This document shows positions 8,202 through 15,717 of a stretch of DNA of 64,000 bases, one piece after another. The notes beneath the pieces were generated by a model that ran no database searches, was not told the DNA's origin, and saw only the letters and a list, made by a program, of their open reading frames with translations. The number at the start of each line of letters is the position of its first letter. The stretch's first letter is position 1. A program made the position numbers and the translations under genes. The stretch covers positions 103,534-167,533 of the forward strand of contig NZ_JBGSQX010000146.1 in NCBI RefSeq assembly GCF_041737845.1. The letters are read 5' to 3'. Source of the DNA: Desulfococcus sp041737845 (GTDB taxonomy: Bacteria > Desulfobacterota > Desulfobacteria > Desulfobacterales > Desulfococcaceae).

Positions 8202-8654
8202 TCAGTCAAAGGATGCCTCGTGAAGGTCCGTGATATATTCCTGCAGATACCGCAGTTCGGCTGCTGCAGCCTCCATTTTTTTCTGAAACAACTCGGCCGC
8301 GGAGAGAATCCCCAGGACCCGGTTTCCCTCGATCACCGGAAGATGCCGGATGCCGGCGCCCGTGACCATCTCAAGGGCCGCGTCCGTCCTGTCGTCCGGT
8401 CCGACCGCCATCAGGGTGGGGGTCATGGCCTCCCTGACCGGACTGTCCAGGGCCGCCTGAACCGGCCCTTTCATCATGGCCGCCAGGATGTCGCCCCGGG
8501 AGAGGGCGCCCACCGGGACGTCATCGCGGGTGACGACGAGCAGGGGAACCTTTTCCCCGCACATCAGGGCGGCAGCGTCCCCGAGGGGGCGGCCGCTTTC
8601 CATTGTGTGGACGGCAGCGGCATGCCGCGCTTCGAGAAGTGTTCGGACGAGCAT
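8202..8654 (-). CDS. CBS-domain protein
   Basis: A 150-residue soluble protein made of a tandem CBS pair. The first module covers about residues 5-65 (TMESGRPLGDAAALM, VPVGALSRGDILAAM). The second covers about 70-130 (VREAMTPTLMAVGPDDRTD, IRHLPVIEGNRVLGILSAAEL), followed by a C-terminal helix. CBS pairs usually bind adenine nucleotides and act as energy sensors. No enzymatic domain is attached. Its position inside the redox operon, between the flavoprotein and the HoxU-like ferredoxin, suggests it senses adenylate or NAD(H) state for that complex, but this is inference. GAGGAG precedes the ATG. Confidence 0.8.
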   Translation of the reverse strand: MLVRTLLEARHAAAVHTMESGRPLGDAAALMCGEKVPLLVVTRDDVPVGALSRGDILAAMMKGPVQAALDSPVREAMTPTLMAVGPDDRTDAALEMVTGAGIRHLPVIEGNRVLGILSAAELFQKKMEAAAAELRYLQEYITDLHEASFD

Positions 8655-8700
8655 CGCTCCTCTTTCGTCTCTGGGATTCCTGTTTTTTCCGGCCTCCGGA

Positions 8701-8913
8701 TCAGGGGGCGAGCTGCCGGAGGCAATCCTGGGGAAGCCGATGCGTCCCCTTTCCGTCCAGGCTGACCTCGATCAGGGCGTCCGGATCGTTCACCGAGGTA
8801 TCCGGGTCGACCACGATGCCGTGACATCCGATGTATTCGTTCATGTACTCTTCCCAGCTTTCATCCTCGGAGCGCTGAAAGACCTCGATCCGTTGACCCT
8901 TTCGATACGTCAT
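8701..8913 (-). CDS. Small hypothetical protein in the redox operon
   Basis: A 70-residue acidic protein of unknown function (begins MTYRKGQRIEVFQ, ends DCLRQLAP). The alternating polar and hydrophobic pattern with GQRIEV, GCHGIVV and LIEVSLDGKG suggests a small all-beta, SH3-like barrel of the kind that binds a partner protein. No cysteine pair or signal is present. Its ATG overlaps the flavoprotein stop (ATGA, 8910-8913), so the two are translationally coupled and probably made in matched amounts. The next gene, a CBS protein, starts 46 bases downstream. A stability or assembly factor for the flavoprotein is a reasonable guess, not a call. Confidence 0.7.
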   Translation of the reverse strand: MTYRKGQRIEVFQRSEDESWEEYMNEYIGCHGIVVDPDTSVNDPDALIEVSLDGKGTHRLPQDCLRQLAP

Positions 8914-11093
8914 CGTATACCCCCTTTGGTGGCGGAAAAAATATCCACGTTGGCGGCCGCCATGTTTTTTCTCAGGCAGGCATCGCAGATGAGCCGTTCA
9001 TCGACGATCCTGCCGACGGGATTGATCCGGCGGCGGATATATTCGATATATTTTCGGGTGCCCATGACGGCGCCGCACTGCTCGCAGGCAAGGATTTTTT
9101 TCCGGTTCAGCACCGTTCCGCACAGGGAAAGCACCCGTTCGCCGTTCACGTCTTTCATCTGCATGGCCTGGTTGGGACAGTTGTTGGCGCAGGCCCCGCA
9201 GAGGATGCACCGTTCCTGGGTGAGTCTGAAGTCGGTTTCCACCGGATGATCAAAGTCGAAATAGCCCATCTGAAGGGCATCGACCTTCATCTTGTCGCGG
9301 CAGATCTCCACGCACTCGCCGCACCTGCGGCAGATGTCGCACCGGAGGCAGCGCCGGGCTTCCTCCCGGACCGCGTTTTCAGGATATCCCAGTTCGACCT
9401 GCTGAAAGGTCGTTCGACGGCGATCCAGGGCGATCAGCGGCATCTCGGGCCGTTTCAGGATCATCTTCGTCGTGGACGGCACCTCCAGGTAGTCGACCCG
9501 GGAGCGCCTCACCGGCACCGGCGGCATTTTGGGCTGGGGGATCCCCGACAGGTAGCGGTCGATGGCCACCGCGGCCCGCTTGCCGCCGCCGATGGCCTCG
9601 ATCACGGTGGCGGGGCCGGTGACGGCGTCGCCTGCCGCGAACACGCCGGGGATCGATGTCTCCATGCTGACCATGTTCACGTCGATGGTGCTGCGGCGGG
9701 TCCATTTCATGTCCGGAAGATCTTTCATGCACGCCTGGTCCACCCGCTGGCCGATGGCGCCGATGACGACGTCCGCGGGCATGACAAAATCACTTCCCTC
9801 CACCGGCACGGGGGACATCCGCGTGCTGCCGTCCCGGGCCACGAGCTTGGCCCGGAGGCACCTGAGGCCCGTCGGCTTGCCGGCTCTTCCCTCCACGGCA
9901 ATGGGCACGGTCAGGAAGGAGAAGAGGATGCCCTCCTCCTCGGCCTGCTCCACCTCCTCCACGTCGGCCGGCATCTCGTTCCGGGTCCGCCGGTAGGCGA
10001 TGGTCACCTCCTCGCACCCCAGGCGCAGGCAGGTCCGGGCCGCATCGATGGCCACGTTTCCGCCGCCGATGACAATGACCCGCCTGCCGGGCTTGCGGCG
10101 CTCGCCCAGGGCAACCCGTTGCAGCAGATCAATGGCATCGGTCACCTGGTAATCCGTCTCACCGGGGATGTTGAGCTTATAAGCCGCGTGCGCGCCGATG
10201 GCGAAGAAGAAGGCCTCGAATCCCTCGGCCTGGAGGGTTGTGAAGGTCACGTCCCGCCCGAACCGGGCATTGAACTGAAATTCGACCCCCAGCTCTTCGA
10301 TCATGGCGACCTCCCGGTCGATGACCTCACGGGGGAGGCGGTAGCGCGGAATGCCGACGAAGATCATGCCGCCTGCCGACGGAAGGGCTTCGATCACCCT
10401 GACGGAATACCCTTTTAGGGCCAGGTAGTAGGCGCAGCTCATGCCGCCGGGCCCAGCGCCGATGACGCAGACCTTCTTTTCTTTGTCGGATTCTTTGGGC
10501 GGGTTGAGGTAATTGCCTTCGGACATGGCCCGTTCGGCGGCGAAGGCCTTGAGAAATTTGATGGAAACCGGGGTGTCGATCCGGCCGCGGACGCACATGT
10601 ACTCACAGGGCCGGGTGCAGATGAGACCGCAGACCCAGGGGAACGGGTTGTCCCGCCGGATGACTTCGATGGCCTCGGCGTCTTTTCCCATGCCGATGAG
10701 GGTCACGTAGGTGGGGACGTCGATGCCCGCGGGGCAGGCCATCTGGCAGGGCGCCGGCGCCAGCTTTACGCAGGTGCCTGCTGCGCAGTTGTGGGTATCC
10801 ACATGGCTTGCGAACACCTCGCGGTGCTGTGCGAGGTCCGTCTGGATCCGGCGGCCTGCCTCCGTGGCCTGGACGTCGTCGTTTTGGCTCAGTGTTTCGG
10901 CCAGGGTTTCGATGGCGGGAATATGGTCCGGCCCTCCGCGACCCCAGGCAATGTCGTTCAAAAGCTCCAATATTTCTTCGGCGATGCGGCGGCTTCGGGG
11001 ATGGGCGATACGACCGGATGCAAGGATTCCGTCCAGTCGGGTGACGGCATCGTTTACCGGGCAGGCCGCCACGGCACAGCTGCTATTGGCCAT
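8910..11093 (-). CDS. FAD-dependent NAD(P)H:ferredoxin-type oxidoreductase (GltD/NfnB-like) with ferredoxin domains
   Basis: A 727-residue cytoplasmic electron-transfer flavoprotein. The first 100 residues form a helical NuoF-like region. The Fe-S domain of glutamate synthase small subunit and NfnB type follows (CVKLAPAPCQMACPAGIDVP, GLICTRPCEYMC). Next come two dinucleotide folds: FAD at VCVIGAGPGGMSCAYYLA (about residue 220) and NAD(P) at VIVIGGGNVAIDAARTC (about residue 345), with GVFAAGDAVTG closing the FAD site. The C-terminus holds two [4Fe-4S] motifs (CDICRRCGECVEICRD, CILCGACANNCPNQ) and a tail with paired CxxC (CEQCG, CDAC) like the HoxU-like neighbour. Proteins of this design link NAD(P)H and ferredoxin pools, sometimes by flavin bifurcation. 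No dehydrogenase or hydrogenase catalytic subunit is adjacent. Confidence 0.88.
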   Translation of the reverse strand: MANSSCAVAACPVNDAVTRLDGILASGRIAHPRSRRIAEEILELLNDIAWGRGGPDHIPAIETLAETLSQNDDVQATEAGRRIQTDLAQHREVFASHVDTHNCAAGTCVKLAPAPCQMACPAGIDVPTYVTLIGMGKDAEAIEVIRRDNPFPWVCGLICTRPCEYMCVRGRIDTPVSIKFLKAFAAERAMSEGNYLNPPKESDKEKKVCVIGAGPGGMSCAYYLALKGYSVRVIEALPSAGGMIFVGIPRYRLPREVIDREVAMIEELGVEFQFNARFGRDVTFTTLQAEGFEAFFFAIGAHAAYKLNIPGETDYQVTDAIDLLQRVALGERRKPGRRVIVIGGGNVAIDAARTCLRLGCEEVTIAYRRTRNEMPADVEEVEQAEEEGILFSFLTVPIAVEGRAGKPTGLRCLRAKLVARDGSTRMSPVPVEGSDFVMPADVVIGAIGQRVDQACMKDLPDMKWTRRSTIDVNMVSMETSIPGVFAAGDAVTGPATVIEAIGGGKRAAVAIDRYLSGIPQPKMPPVPVRRSRVDYLEVPSTTKMILKRPEMPLIALDRRRTTFQQVELGYPENAVREEARRCLRCDICRRCGECVEICRDKMKVDALQMGYFDFDHPVETDFRLTQERCILCGACANNCPNQAMQMKDVNGERVLSLCGTVLNRKKILACEQCGAVMGTRKYIEYIRRRINPVGRIVDERLICDACLRKNMAAANVDIFSATKGGIR

Positions 11094-11108
11094 TACGGTC
11101 CTCTCCTT

Positions 11109-11618
11109 CTATTCCTGCTCCAGTGCGGCGACCTGTCGGGCATGGCGCTCCCTCCGGATCTGCGTCGTCTCCTCGGCCTTCCCGAAATGCAGGCAGCCGG
11201 TGGTGCAGATGGTGACGCATGCCGGCTTGAGGCCTCTGTCGACCCGGTCCATGCAGTAGTCGCACTTGACGACCTTCCCCTGTTCGGGATTCCATTGGGG
11301 CGCCCCCCACGGGCAGGCCGAGATGCAGGTTTTGCATCCCACGCAAAGATTCTGATCCACGAAGACGATGCCGTCTTTTTCGCGTTTCTGCATGGCGCCG
11401 GTCGGGCAGGCGGCCACGCACCAGGGATTTTCGCAGTGAAAACAGGGCATGAAAATATATGAAGCCTTGGGCAGGCTGCCGATGAATTTCGGTCCCACGG
11501 TGATCACCTGACAGAGCCTCGGCCCGACGGGAAGGGATTTATGGGTCTTGCACTGGACCTCACAGGCATGACAGGCGATGCATTTTTTCGTGTCTTGAAA
11601 GAGAAAGTATTTGCTCAT
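11109..11618 (-). CDS. HydN/HycB/DmsB-type four-cluster ferredoxin
   Basis: A 169-residue soluble electron carrier with four cysteine groups: CIACHACEVQCKTH, CFHCENPWCVAACPTGA, CVGCKTCISACPWGAP and CDYCMDRVDRGLKPACVTIC. This is the DMSO reductase iron-sulfur subunit family, which normally pairs with a molybdopterin oxidoreductase. No such partner is in the window. The start ATG 11618 has GGAG seven bases upstream; the longer frame from 11639 has no ribosome site. It is the first gene of the leftward redox operon, 15 bases before the flavoprotein start, and should feed or drain electrons from it. Confidence 0.87.
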   Translation of the reverse strand: MSKYFLFQDTKKCIACHACEVQCKTHKSLPVGPRLCQVITVGPKFIGSLPKASYIFMPCFHCENPWCVAACPTGAMQKREKDGIVFVDQNLCVGCKTCISACPWGAPQWNPEQGKVVKCDYCMDRVDRGLKPACVTICTTGCLHFGKAEETTQIRRERHARQVAALEQE

Positions 11619-12270
11619 GAATATCTCCGTTAATTGCACTGATTCCTATTGGTTCCACTGAATCCGCATGGCGCGCGGCTTAGTTGAGAAGGATGTCCCC
11701 ATGCCTATACCATCTTTGCTCCCTTCTCACAAGCAATAGCGGTGCCAGCGATCCTGCCCATGGGCCGGAGCGGTAAAAAGTTGCGGTCCGTTCATTAAGT
11801 GGGTGTAAATCGAAGCGGTAATTGAAGAAGCGACGCCGGCGGGTTTTTCCGGGGCGGGAACGGGAACACCCCGGAACGGACCAAAAGTGCAATATAAGTA
11901 TTGCATCTGCCGCAATTTTATGCAAGTTTACTATCTATTTGTTAATATGTGATAATTAAACCTGCTGCAAAAAAAGATTGCATCATAATTCTTGCGGTCG
12001 TCTGCCATCGCCGTCAGGGGATATCCCTGCCCGGATGGAGAGCGGCATTGTTTCGCCCGCAGGAACCTCCCGCCCGCGGCCCTCGGCCGGCGGACGGTAT
12101 CGGATGACCGAAAATGTGGCATGCGGTTTGCTGTGTGTACGATCCGTAACAGACGGAGAGGTGGCGTGGTCTATCATAACTGGAAGATCCGAACCGGAGT
12201 TTGTCTTGAAAGTGCTGACGGTTTGATGTTGAGATGAAACCCTTTAAGAAATGACCGAGGAGAAAAAACA
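11619..12270. other. Long divergent intergenic region with AT-rich core
   Basis: About 650 bases between the redox operon and the divergent TauE/SafE gene. Open frames here (for example 11680-11925 minus) have no ribosome site, no family resemblance and unusual composition, so I call none. The AT-rich stretch 11885-11960 holds the inverted repeats listed separately. It also has a possible rightward extended -10 (TG-T-GATAAT, 11948-11956), with no good -35. Both operons are probably regulated from here. Confidence 0.5.
11888..11925. promoter_or_regulatory. Clustered TTGCA/TGCAA inverted repeats, candidate operators
   Basis: A perfect inverted repeat, TGCAATA at 11888-11894 and TATTGCA at 11899-11905 with a 4-base spacer, shares its right arm with a second pair, TTGCAT at 11901-11906 and ATGCAA at 11920-11925. 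The overlapping arms suggest cooperative binding of a dimeric regulator in the divergent promoter region. I cannot name the factor; the arms are not a standard FNR or CRP half-site. Confidence 0.4.
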
Positions 12271-13410
12271 ATGCAAAAAAGAACGATTTCGCTGTTGGTA
12301 ATGTTGATGATGGGCCTGGCGCTGGTTTTGCCGCTGGTGACGGCCACCACGGCCCACGCCGATAAGCTGGCCGATGCCATTGCGGCCACCCCCCAGGGCA
12401 CGGAAAAAGGACAGATCGATCCCGCCGCCAAACCAGGCTTCCTGGGCATTCCCGGGGCGCCCGATCCCGGCATGCTGATGCCGTTTCTGTGGGCAATCTG
12501 GGTGGGCTGGATCTTTTCCACCGTGGGCGCCTTCGGCGGCGTCATGGCCGGCGTAGGGCACATCACCGTTTTTGGTCTGGGTGCCTACGCCAAAAGCTTC
12601 GCGGATACCAACAACACTCTGAACAAAATGATCACCGACTCCATCCGGGTGTCCAACCAGTGGCTCGTGGGCCTTTCGTCCCTGGTCTCCTCCATCACCT
12701 ACGCCCGGCAAAAACGCCTGGTGACGTCGCTGGGCCTTTTTTTGGGCGGCGGCGCGCTCCTCGCTACCTACCTGATTTCCCAGACCGCCGGCAAGGTCAG
12801 CTTTTCCCAGTACCAGGGGTGGTTCGGCCTCTGCGTGTTCCTGATCGGCGCATTCATGATCTATGACATGAGCCCCAAGGGCCAGGCCAAAAAGCAGGCC
12901 GCCAAAGCCGCCGTGAAGGCCTTCGAGGAGACCGTCAAATGCAAGGGCGACATCTGCGAGCAGGGCGTCAAAACCCTCAAGTGGAGCATTACCAAAACGG
13001 AAATCTCCTTTTTCGGGCAGACCTTTTCCTTCAACCCCCTGTGGGCCTTGTTCGGCGGCTTTATTATCTCCGCCATTGCCTCCTTCATCGGCGTGGGCGG
13101 CGGCTTTCTCTACGTGCCCTTCCTGACCAGCGTCGCGGGCCTGCCCATGTTCGTGGTGGCCGGCACATCGGCCCTGGCGGTCCTCATCAGCATGGTCACC
13201 TCCATCTTCCAGTTCATGACGATGAAAGGGGTTCCCATCTTCTGGCCCATGATCGGTGTCGAGCTGATCGGGGTGTTCGTCGGGTCGATCCTGGGTCCCA
13301 AGACCGGCAAGTACATCCCCGAGAAAGTGCTCAAGTGGATCTTCCTCATTCTCGCGTTCTACATCGGGCTGCGGTATACCCTGAGAGGCTTTTTCGCGAT
13401 TAACATATAG
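12271..13410 (+). CDS. TauE/SafE-family sulfite/organosulfonate exporter-like membrane protein
   Basis: A 379-residue inner-membrane protein. An N-terminal signal-type segment is followed by about eight transmembrane helices in two halves, with the repeated glycine-rich family motif seen as TVGAFGGVMAGVGH and later IASFIGVGGGFLYVP. The two halves are joined by a charged linker (about residues 205-260) carrying a CKGDICEQG motif. The family moves sulfite, sulfoacetate or other small anions. In sulfate reducers it is common, and a role in sulfite or sulfate traffic is plausible. GAGGAG precedes the ATG. It begins a run of five rightward genes ending in a two-component system, which suggests regulated transport. 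Confidence 0.85.
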   Translation: MQKRTISLLVMLMMGLALVLPLVTATTAHADKLADAIAATPQGTEKGQIDPAAKPGFLGIPGAPDPGMLMPFLWAIWVGWIFSTVGAFGGVMAGVGHITVFGLGAYAKSFADTNNTLNKMITDSIRVSNQWLVGLSSLVSSITYARQKRLVTSLGLFLGGGALLATYLISQTAGKVSFSQYQGWFGLCVFLIGAFMIYDMSPKGQAKKQAAKAAVKAFEETVKCKGDICEQGVKTLKWSITKTEISFFGQTFSFNPLWALFGGFIISAIASFIGVGGGFLYVPFLTSVAGLPMFVVAGTSALAVLISMVTSIFQFMTMKGVPIFWPMIGVELIGVFVGSILGPKTGKYIPEKVLKWIFLILAFYIGLRYTLRGFFAINI

Positions 13411-13434
13411 AAATATCGCGACCCATGCCGTCGT

Positions 13435-13464
13435 CCGGCCTCCGGGGAATGCCCCGAAGGCCGG
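13435..13464 (+). terminator. Strong intercistronic hairpin after the TauE/SafE gene
   Basis: Stem arms CCGGCCT-c-CGGGG (13435-13447) and CCCCG-a-AGGCCGG (13452-13464) around a 4-base loop, with one mismatch. It starts 25 bases after the TauE/SafE stop. There is no T-run, so it may protect the upstream mRNA end or reduce expression of the downstream genes rather than fully terminate. Confidence 0.45.
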
Positions 13465-13514
13465 GCTGTCCGAAGTTTGGATTACCCTCAACCGACCATC
13501 TGGGACATAACCCA

Positions 13515-14075
13515 ATGCTATCCTTTTTCAACGGTTTTTACGAAGCCGTAGACCCTTTTCTGATATGGTTTTACCGGATAACCGGGGTGCCCATCATCGA
13601 TTATTTCATCGGCACCTTCATTCTGTCGTTCCTGACGGTGGTGATCGGCGAGGTCTGCGTCTCCCTTGCCGTCAAGTTCAACCGGTCCCACATCGACGGC
13701 ATGAAGGTTGAGGTAACCCGGAAGGAAAAGCTGTCCATCTCCGCCTACGAGTCGGGCGACCAGCAGAGCTACCAGGCCCTCAACAAGGAGGCCACCGACA
13801 CGTGGGGGAAACATTTCTTTATGATGGCGGCCTATTCCTGCGGGATTCTCTGCCCCATCCCCTTTGCCCTGGGCTGGATGCAGACCCGGTTTCAGGACGT
13901 TGAATTCACCGTCGGCTTTCCCCTCTCCCTTCTGGGTATGGAGACGGTCGGATTCCAGTTCTCCTTCTTTCCCATCTATATCGCCTGCCGGATCCTGTTC
14001 AAATACCTGCGGCCGTGGCTGCCCTACTTCAGGGGCGTCCATAAAATGCTCACGGCGGGGCCGGAGGCGCCTTGA
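13515..14075 (+). CDS. Hypothetical integral membrane protein
   Basis: A 186-residue membrane protein that I do not recognise by family. The first helix region is FLIWFYRITGVPIIDYFIGTFILSFLTVVIGEVC. A charged cytoplasmic segment of about 50 residues follows (SHIDGMKVEVTRKEKLSISA and onward). Two or three more hydrophobic segments then follow (FFMMAAYSCGILCPIPFALGW, FPLSLLG and FFPIYIACRILF). This topology loosely recalls YidC/DUF106-type proteins, but I see no diagnostic motif. Start 13515 is chosen because the longer frame from 13425 would read through the hairpin. The next gene starts with TTG overlapping its stop, so they are coupled, and context ties it to the TauE carrier and kinase. Confidence 0.65.
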   Translation: MLSFFNGFYEAVDPFLIWFYRITGVPIIDYFIGTFILSFLTVVIGEVCVSLAVKFNRSHIDGMKVEVTRKEKLSISAYESGDQQSYQALNKEATDTWGKHFFMMAAYSCGILCPIPFALGWMQTRFQDVEFTVGFPLSLLGMETVGFQFSFFPIYIACRILFKYLRPWLPYFRGVHKMLTAGPEAP

Positions 14076-14560
14076 GACGGGGCGTTCACACCGCAGGATC
14101 ATGGAGCCTCGCGGCCGCCGTGATCCTATTGGCCCTGCCGGCGGAGGCCCTGGCCACCCAGGCCCACGGAGACCCGGAGGGGCTGTATGTCCACCAGATG
14201 TCCCATCTCTTTCTGGCTTTTTCCATGGGGCTCCTGATCTACTGGCTGCGGCGCCGGACCCTGGTGCGCTCGGAGGGATGGCGTTTCATTCAGTATTCGG
14301 CCGCCTTTTTCATCCTCTGGACCCTGGACGCCTTCACCGTCCATTTCCTGGATGAACAGTACTCCCTCGTCCGGGTGACCCGGATTGACGACTGGTTCAT
14401 GCGCATCGACTCGGTGCCGGACGCCTCGTGGGTACGGATTTTGTATTACGTGGTGAAACTGGACCATCTCTTCTGCGTGCCGGCCCTCTTTCTGCTTTAC
14501 CTCGGCCTGAAGCGGCTCCTCAAAGAGCCTCCGGCGGCGGAGGCGGCCGCTGGCCCATGA
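14072..14560 (+). CDS. Hypothetical membrane protein upstream of the sensor kinase
   Basis: A 162-residue protein starting at a TTG that overlaps the previous stop, with GGAGG at good spacing. It has a cleavable-looking N-terminus (SWSLAAAVILLALPAEALA) and then three hydrophobic segments (LFLAFSMGLLIYWLR, FIQYSAAFFILWTLDAFTV, and LFCVPALFLLYLGLKRLL). Conserved-looking histidines in YVHQMSHLF and VHFL sit next to the membrane segments and could bind metal or heme; this is speculation. Its stop overlaps the histidine kinase ATG (ATGA), which implies that it works with the kinase, perhaps as the sensory input part. Confidence 0.7.
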   Translation: MRRGVHTAGSWSLAAAVILLALPAEALATQAHGDPEGLYVHQMSHLFLAFSMGLLIYWLRRRTLVRSEGWRFIQYSAAFFILWTLDAFTVHFLDEQYSLVRVTRIDDWFMRIDSVPDASWVRILYYVVKLDHLFCVPALFLLYLGLKRLLKEPPAAEAAAGP

Positions 14561-15717
14561 TCGTATCGGCTTTGCCCATCGTCCTGGTGGATTTTGCCGG
14601 GTCCGTCGCGATGATCATCCTGAGCTTCCAGTGCACGCGCATGGCCCGGGAGCTGAACCGAAGGACGCCCAACCACCTGATGTGGACCTACCTGCTGTGG
14701 GTCAGCTATTTCCTGGCGGGGTTCGCCGTTTCCCGCTCCGCGGGGCATATCCTGAAGCAGATCCTCCTGTTCACGGGGCATCTCGATGCGTGGGAGATCA
14801 TCCGCCCCTTCAGCGGGGGGATCAACACCTTCCTCCTCATCATCGTCGCCTCCATCACCCTCTTTTTCGGGCGGGCATGGCAGGTCTACCGGGAGATCAT
14901 GAACGACAGAATCGCCATCCAGAACGCCCACCGGGAACTCCTCGACCTGAACGAAAATCTGGAGAGGCGCGTCCAGGAGCGGACCGAGGCCCTGGCCCTG
15001 TCCGAAAAACAGATCGCCCAGGCAGACAAGCTCGCCTCCATCGGACAGCTCGCCTCGGGGATCGCCCACGAGATCAACAACCCTTTAGGCATCATCCTGG
15101 GGTACACCCAGCTCCTGCTCCGGTCCGAGCCCCCCGATACCCAGAAGGCCGAGGACCTCAGGATCATCGAAAAGCACGTCAAGAGCTGCAAGGCCATCGT
15201 GGCGGACCTGCTCAATTTTGCCCGGAGTTCGAAACCCAAAAACGAGAACGTCGACATCCATGACATCATCGAGGACGTGCTGGTCTTCGTGACCCATCAG
15301 GCCGGGGCCAGCAGCGTCGAATTCGTGAGGGAATACGACAGGAGTGCCCCGCCGCTCTTCATCGAGGAAAAGAAGATCAAGCAGGTTCTGATCAACCTCG
15401 TCATGAACGCCCAGCATGCCAGCGGCAACAAGGGCGTCATCCGCATCGCCACCCTCCACGATGCCGCCGCAGCTCAGCTTCTCATCCGGGTGAGGGACAC
15501 GGGCTACGGGATCGAGAAGAAGCACCTGTCGCGCATCTTCGACCCCTTTTTCACGACCAAGCCCACCGGCGAGGGCACGGGGCTGGGGCTTGCCGTCAGC
15601 TACGGCATCGTGAAAAGCCACGGCGGGACCATCTCCGTGGAGAGCGAACCCGGAAGGGGGACGGAGTTTACCGTGATGCTCCCCACGATGACCCGGCAGA
15701 AAGACCTGGCGCCATGA
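14557..15717 (+). CDS. Membrane sensor histidine kinase
   Basis: A 386-residue NtrB/ZraS-type kinase. Three or so N-terminal membrane helices (to about residue 110) have almost no periplasmic loop, so the signal is probably sensed in the membrane or through partner proteins. A coiled coil follows (REIMNDRIAIQNAHRELLD). The HisKA phospho-acceptor is in ASGIAHEINNPLGI (His about 171). The ATPase part has N-box NLVMNAQHA, G1 DTGYGIEK, F-box DPFFTTKP and G2 GTGLGLAV. Start 14557 overlaps the upstream stop, and its own stop overlaps the regulator gene by 4 bases. It surely phosphorylates the product of 15714-17108. Confidence 0.9.
   Translation: MIVSALPIVLVDFAGSVAMIILSFQCTRMARELNRRTPNHLMWTYLLWVSYFLAGFAVSRSAGHILKQILLFTGHLDAWEIIRPFSGGINTFLLIIVASITLFFGRAWQVYREIMNDRIAIQNAHRELLDLNENLERRVQERTEALALSEKQIAQADKLASIGQLASGIAHEINNPLGIILGYTQLLLRSEPPDTQKAEDLRIIEKHVKSCKAIVADLLNFARSSKPKNENVDIHDIIEDVLVFVTHQAGASSVEFVREYDRSAPPLFIEEKKIKQVLINLVMNAQHASGNKGVIRIATLHDAAAAQLLIRVRDTGYGIEKKHLSRIFDPFFTTKPTGEGTGLGLAVSYGIVKSHGGTISVESEPGRGTEFTVMLPTMTRQKDLAP

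Noticed and set aside
11680..11925. 81-codon minus-strand frame in the long divergent intergenic region
   Set aside because: No ribosome site, no hydrophobic or domain pattern, and it overlaps the probable operator region.
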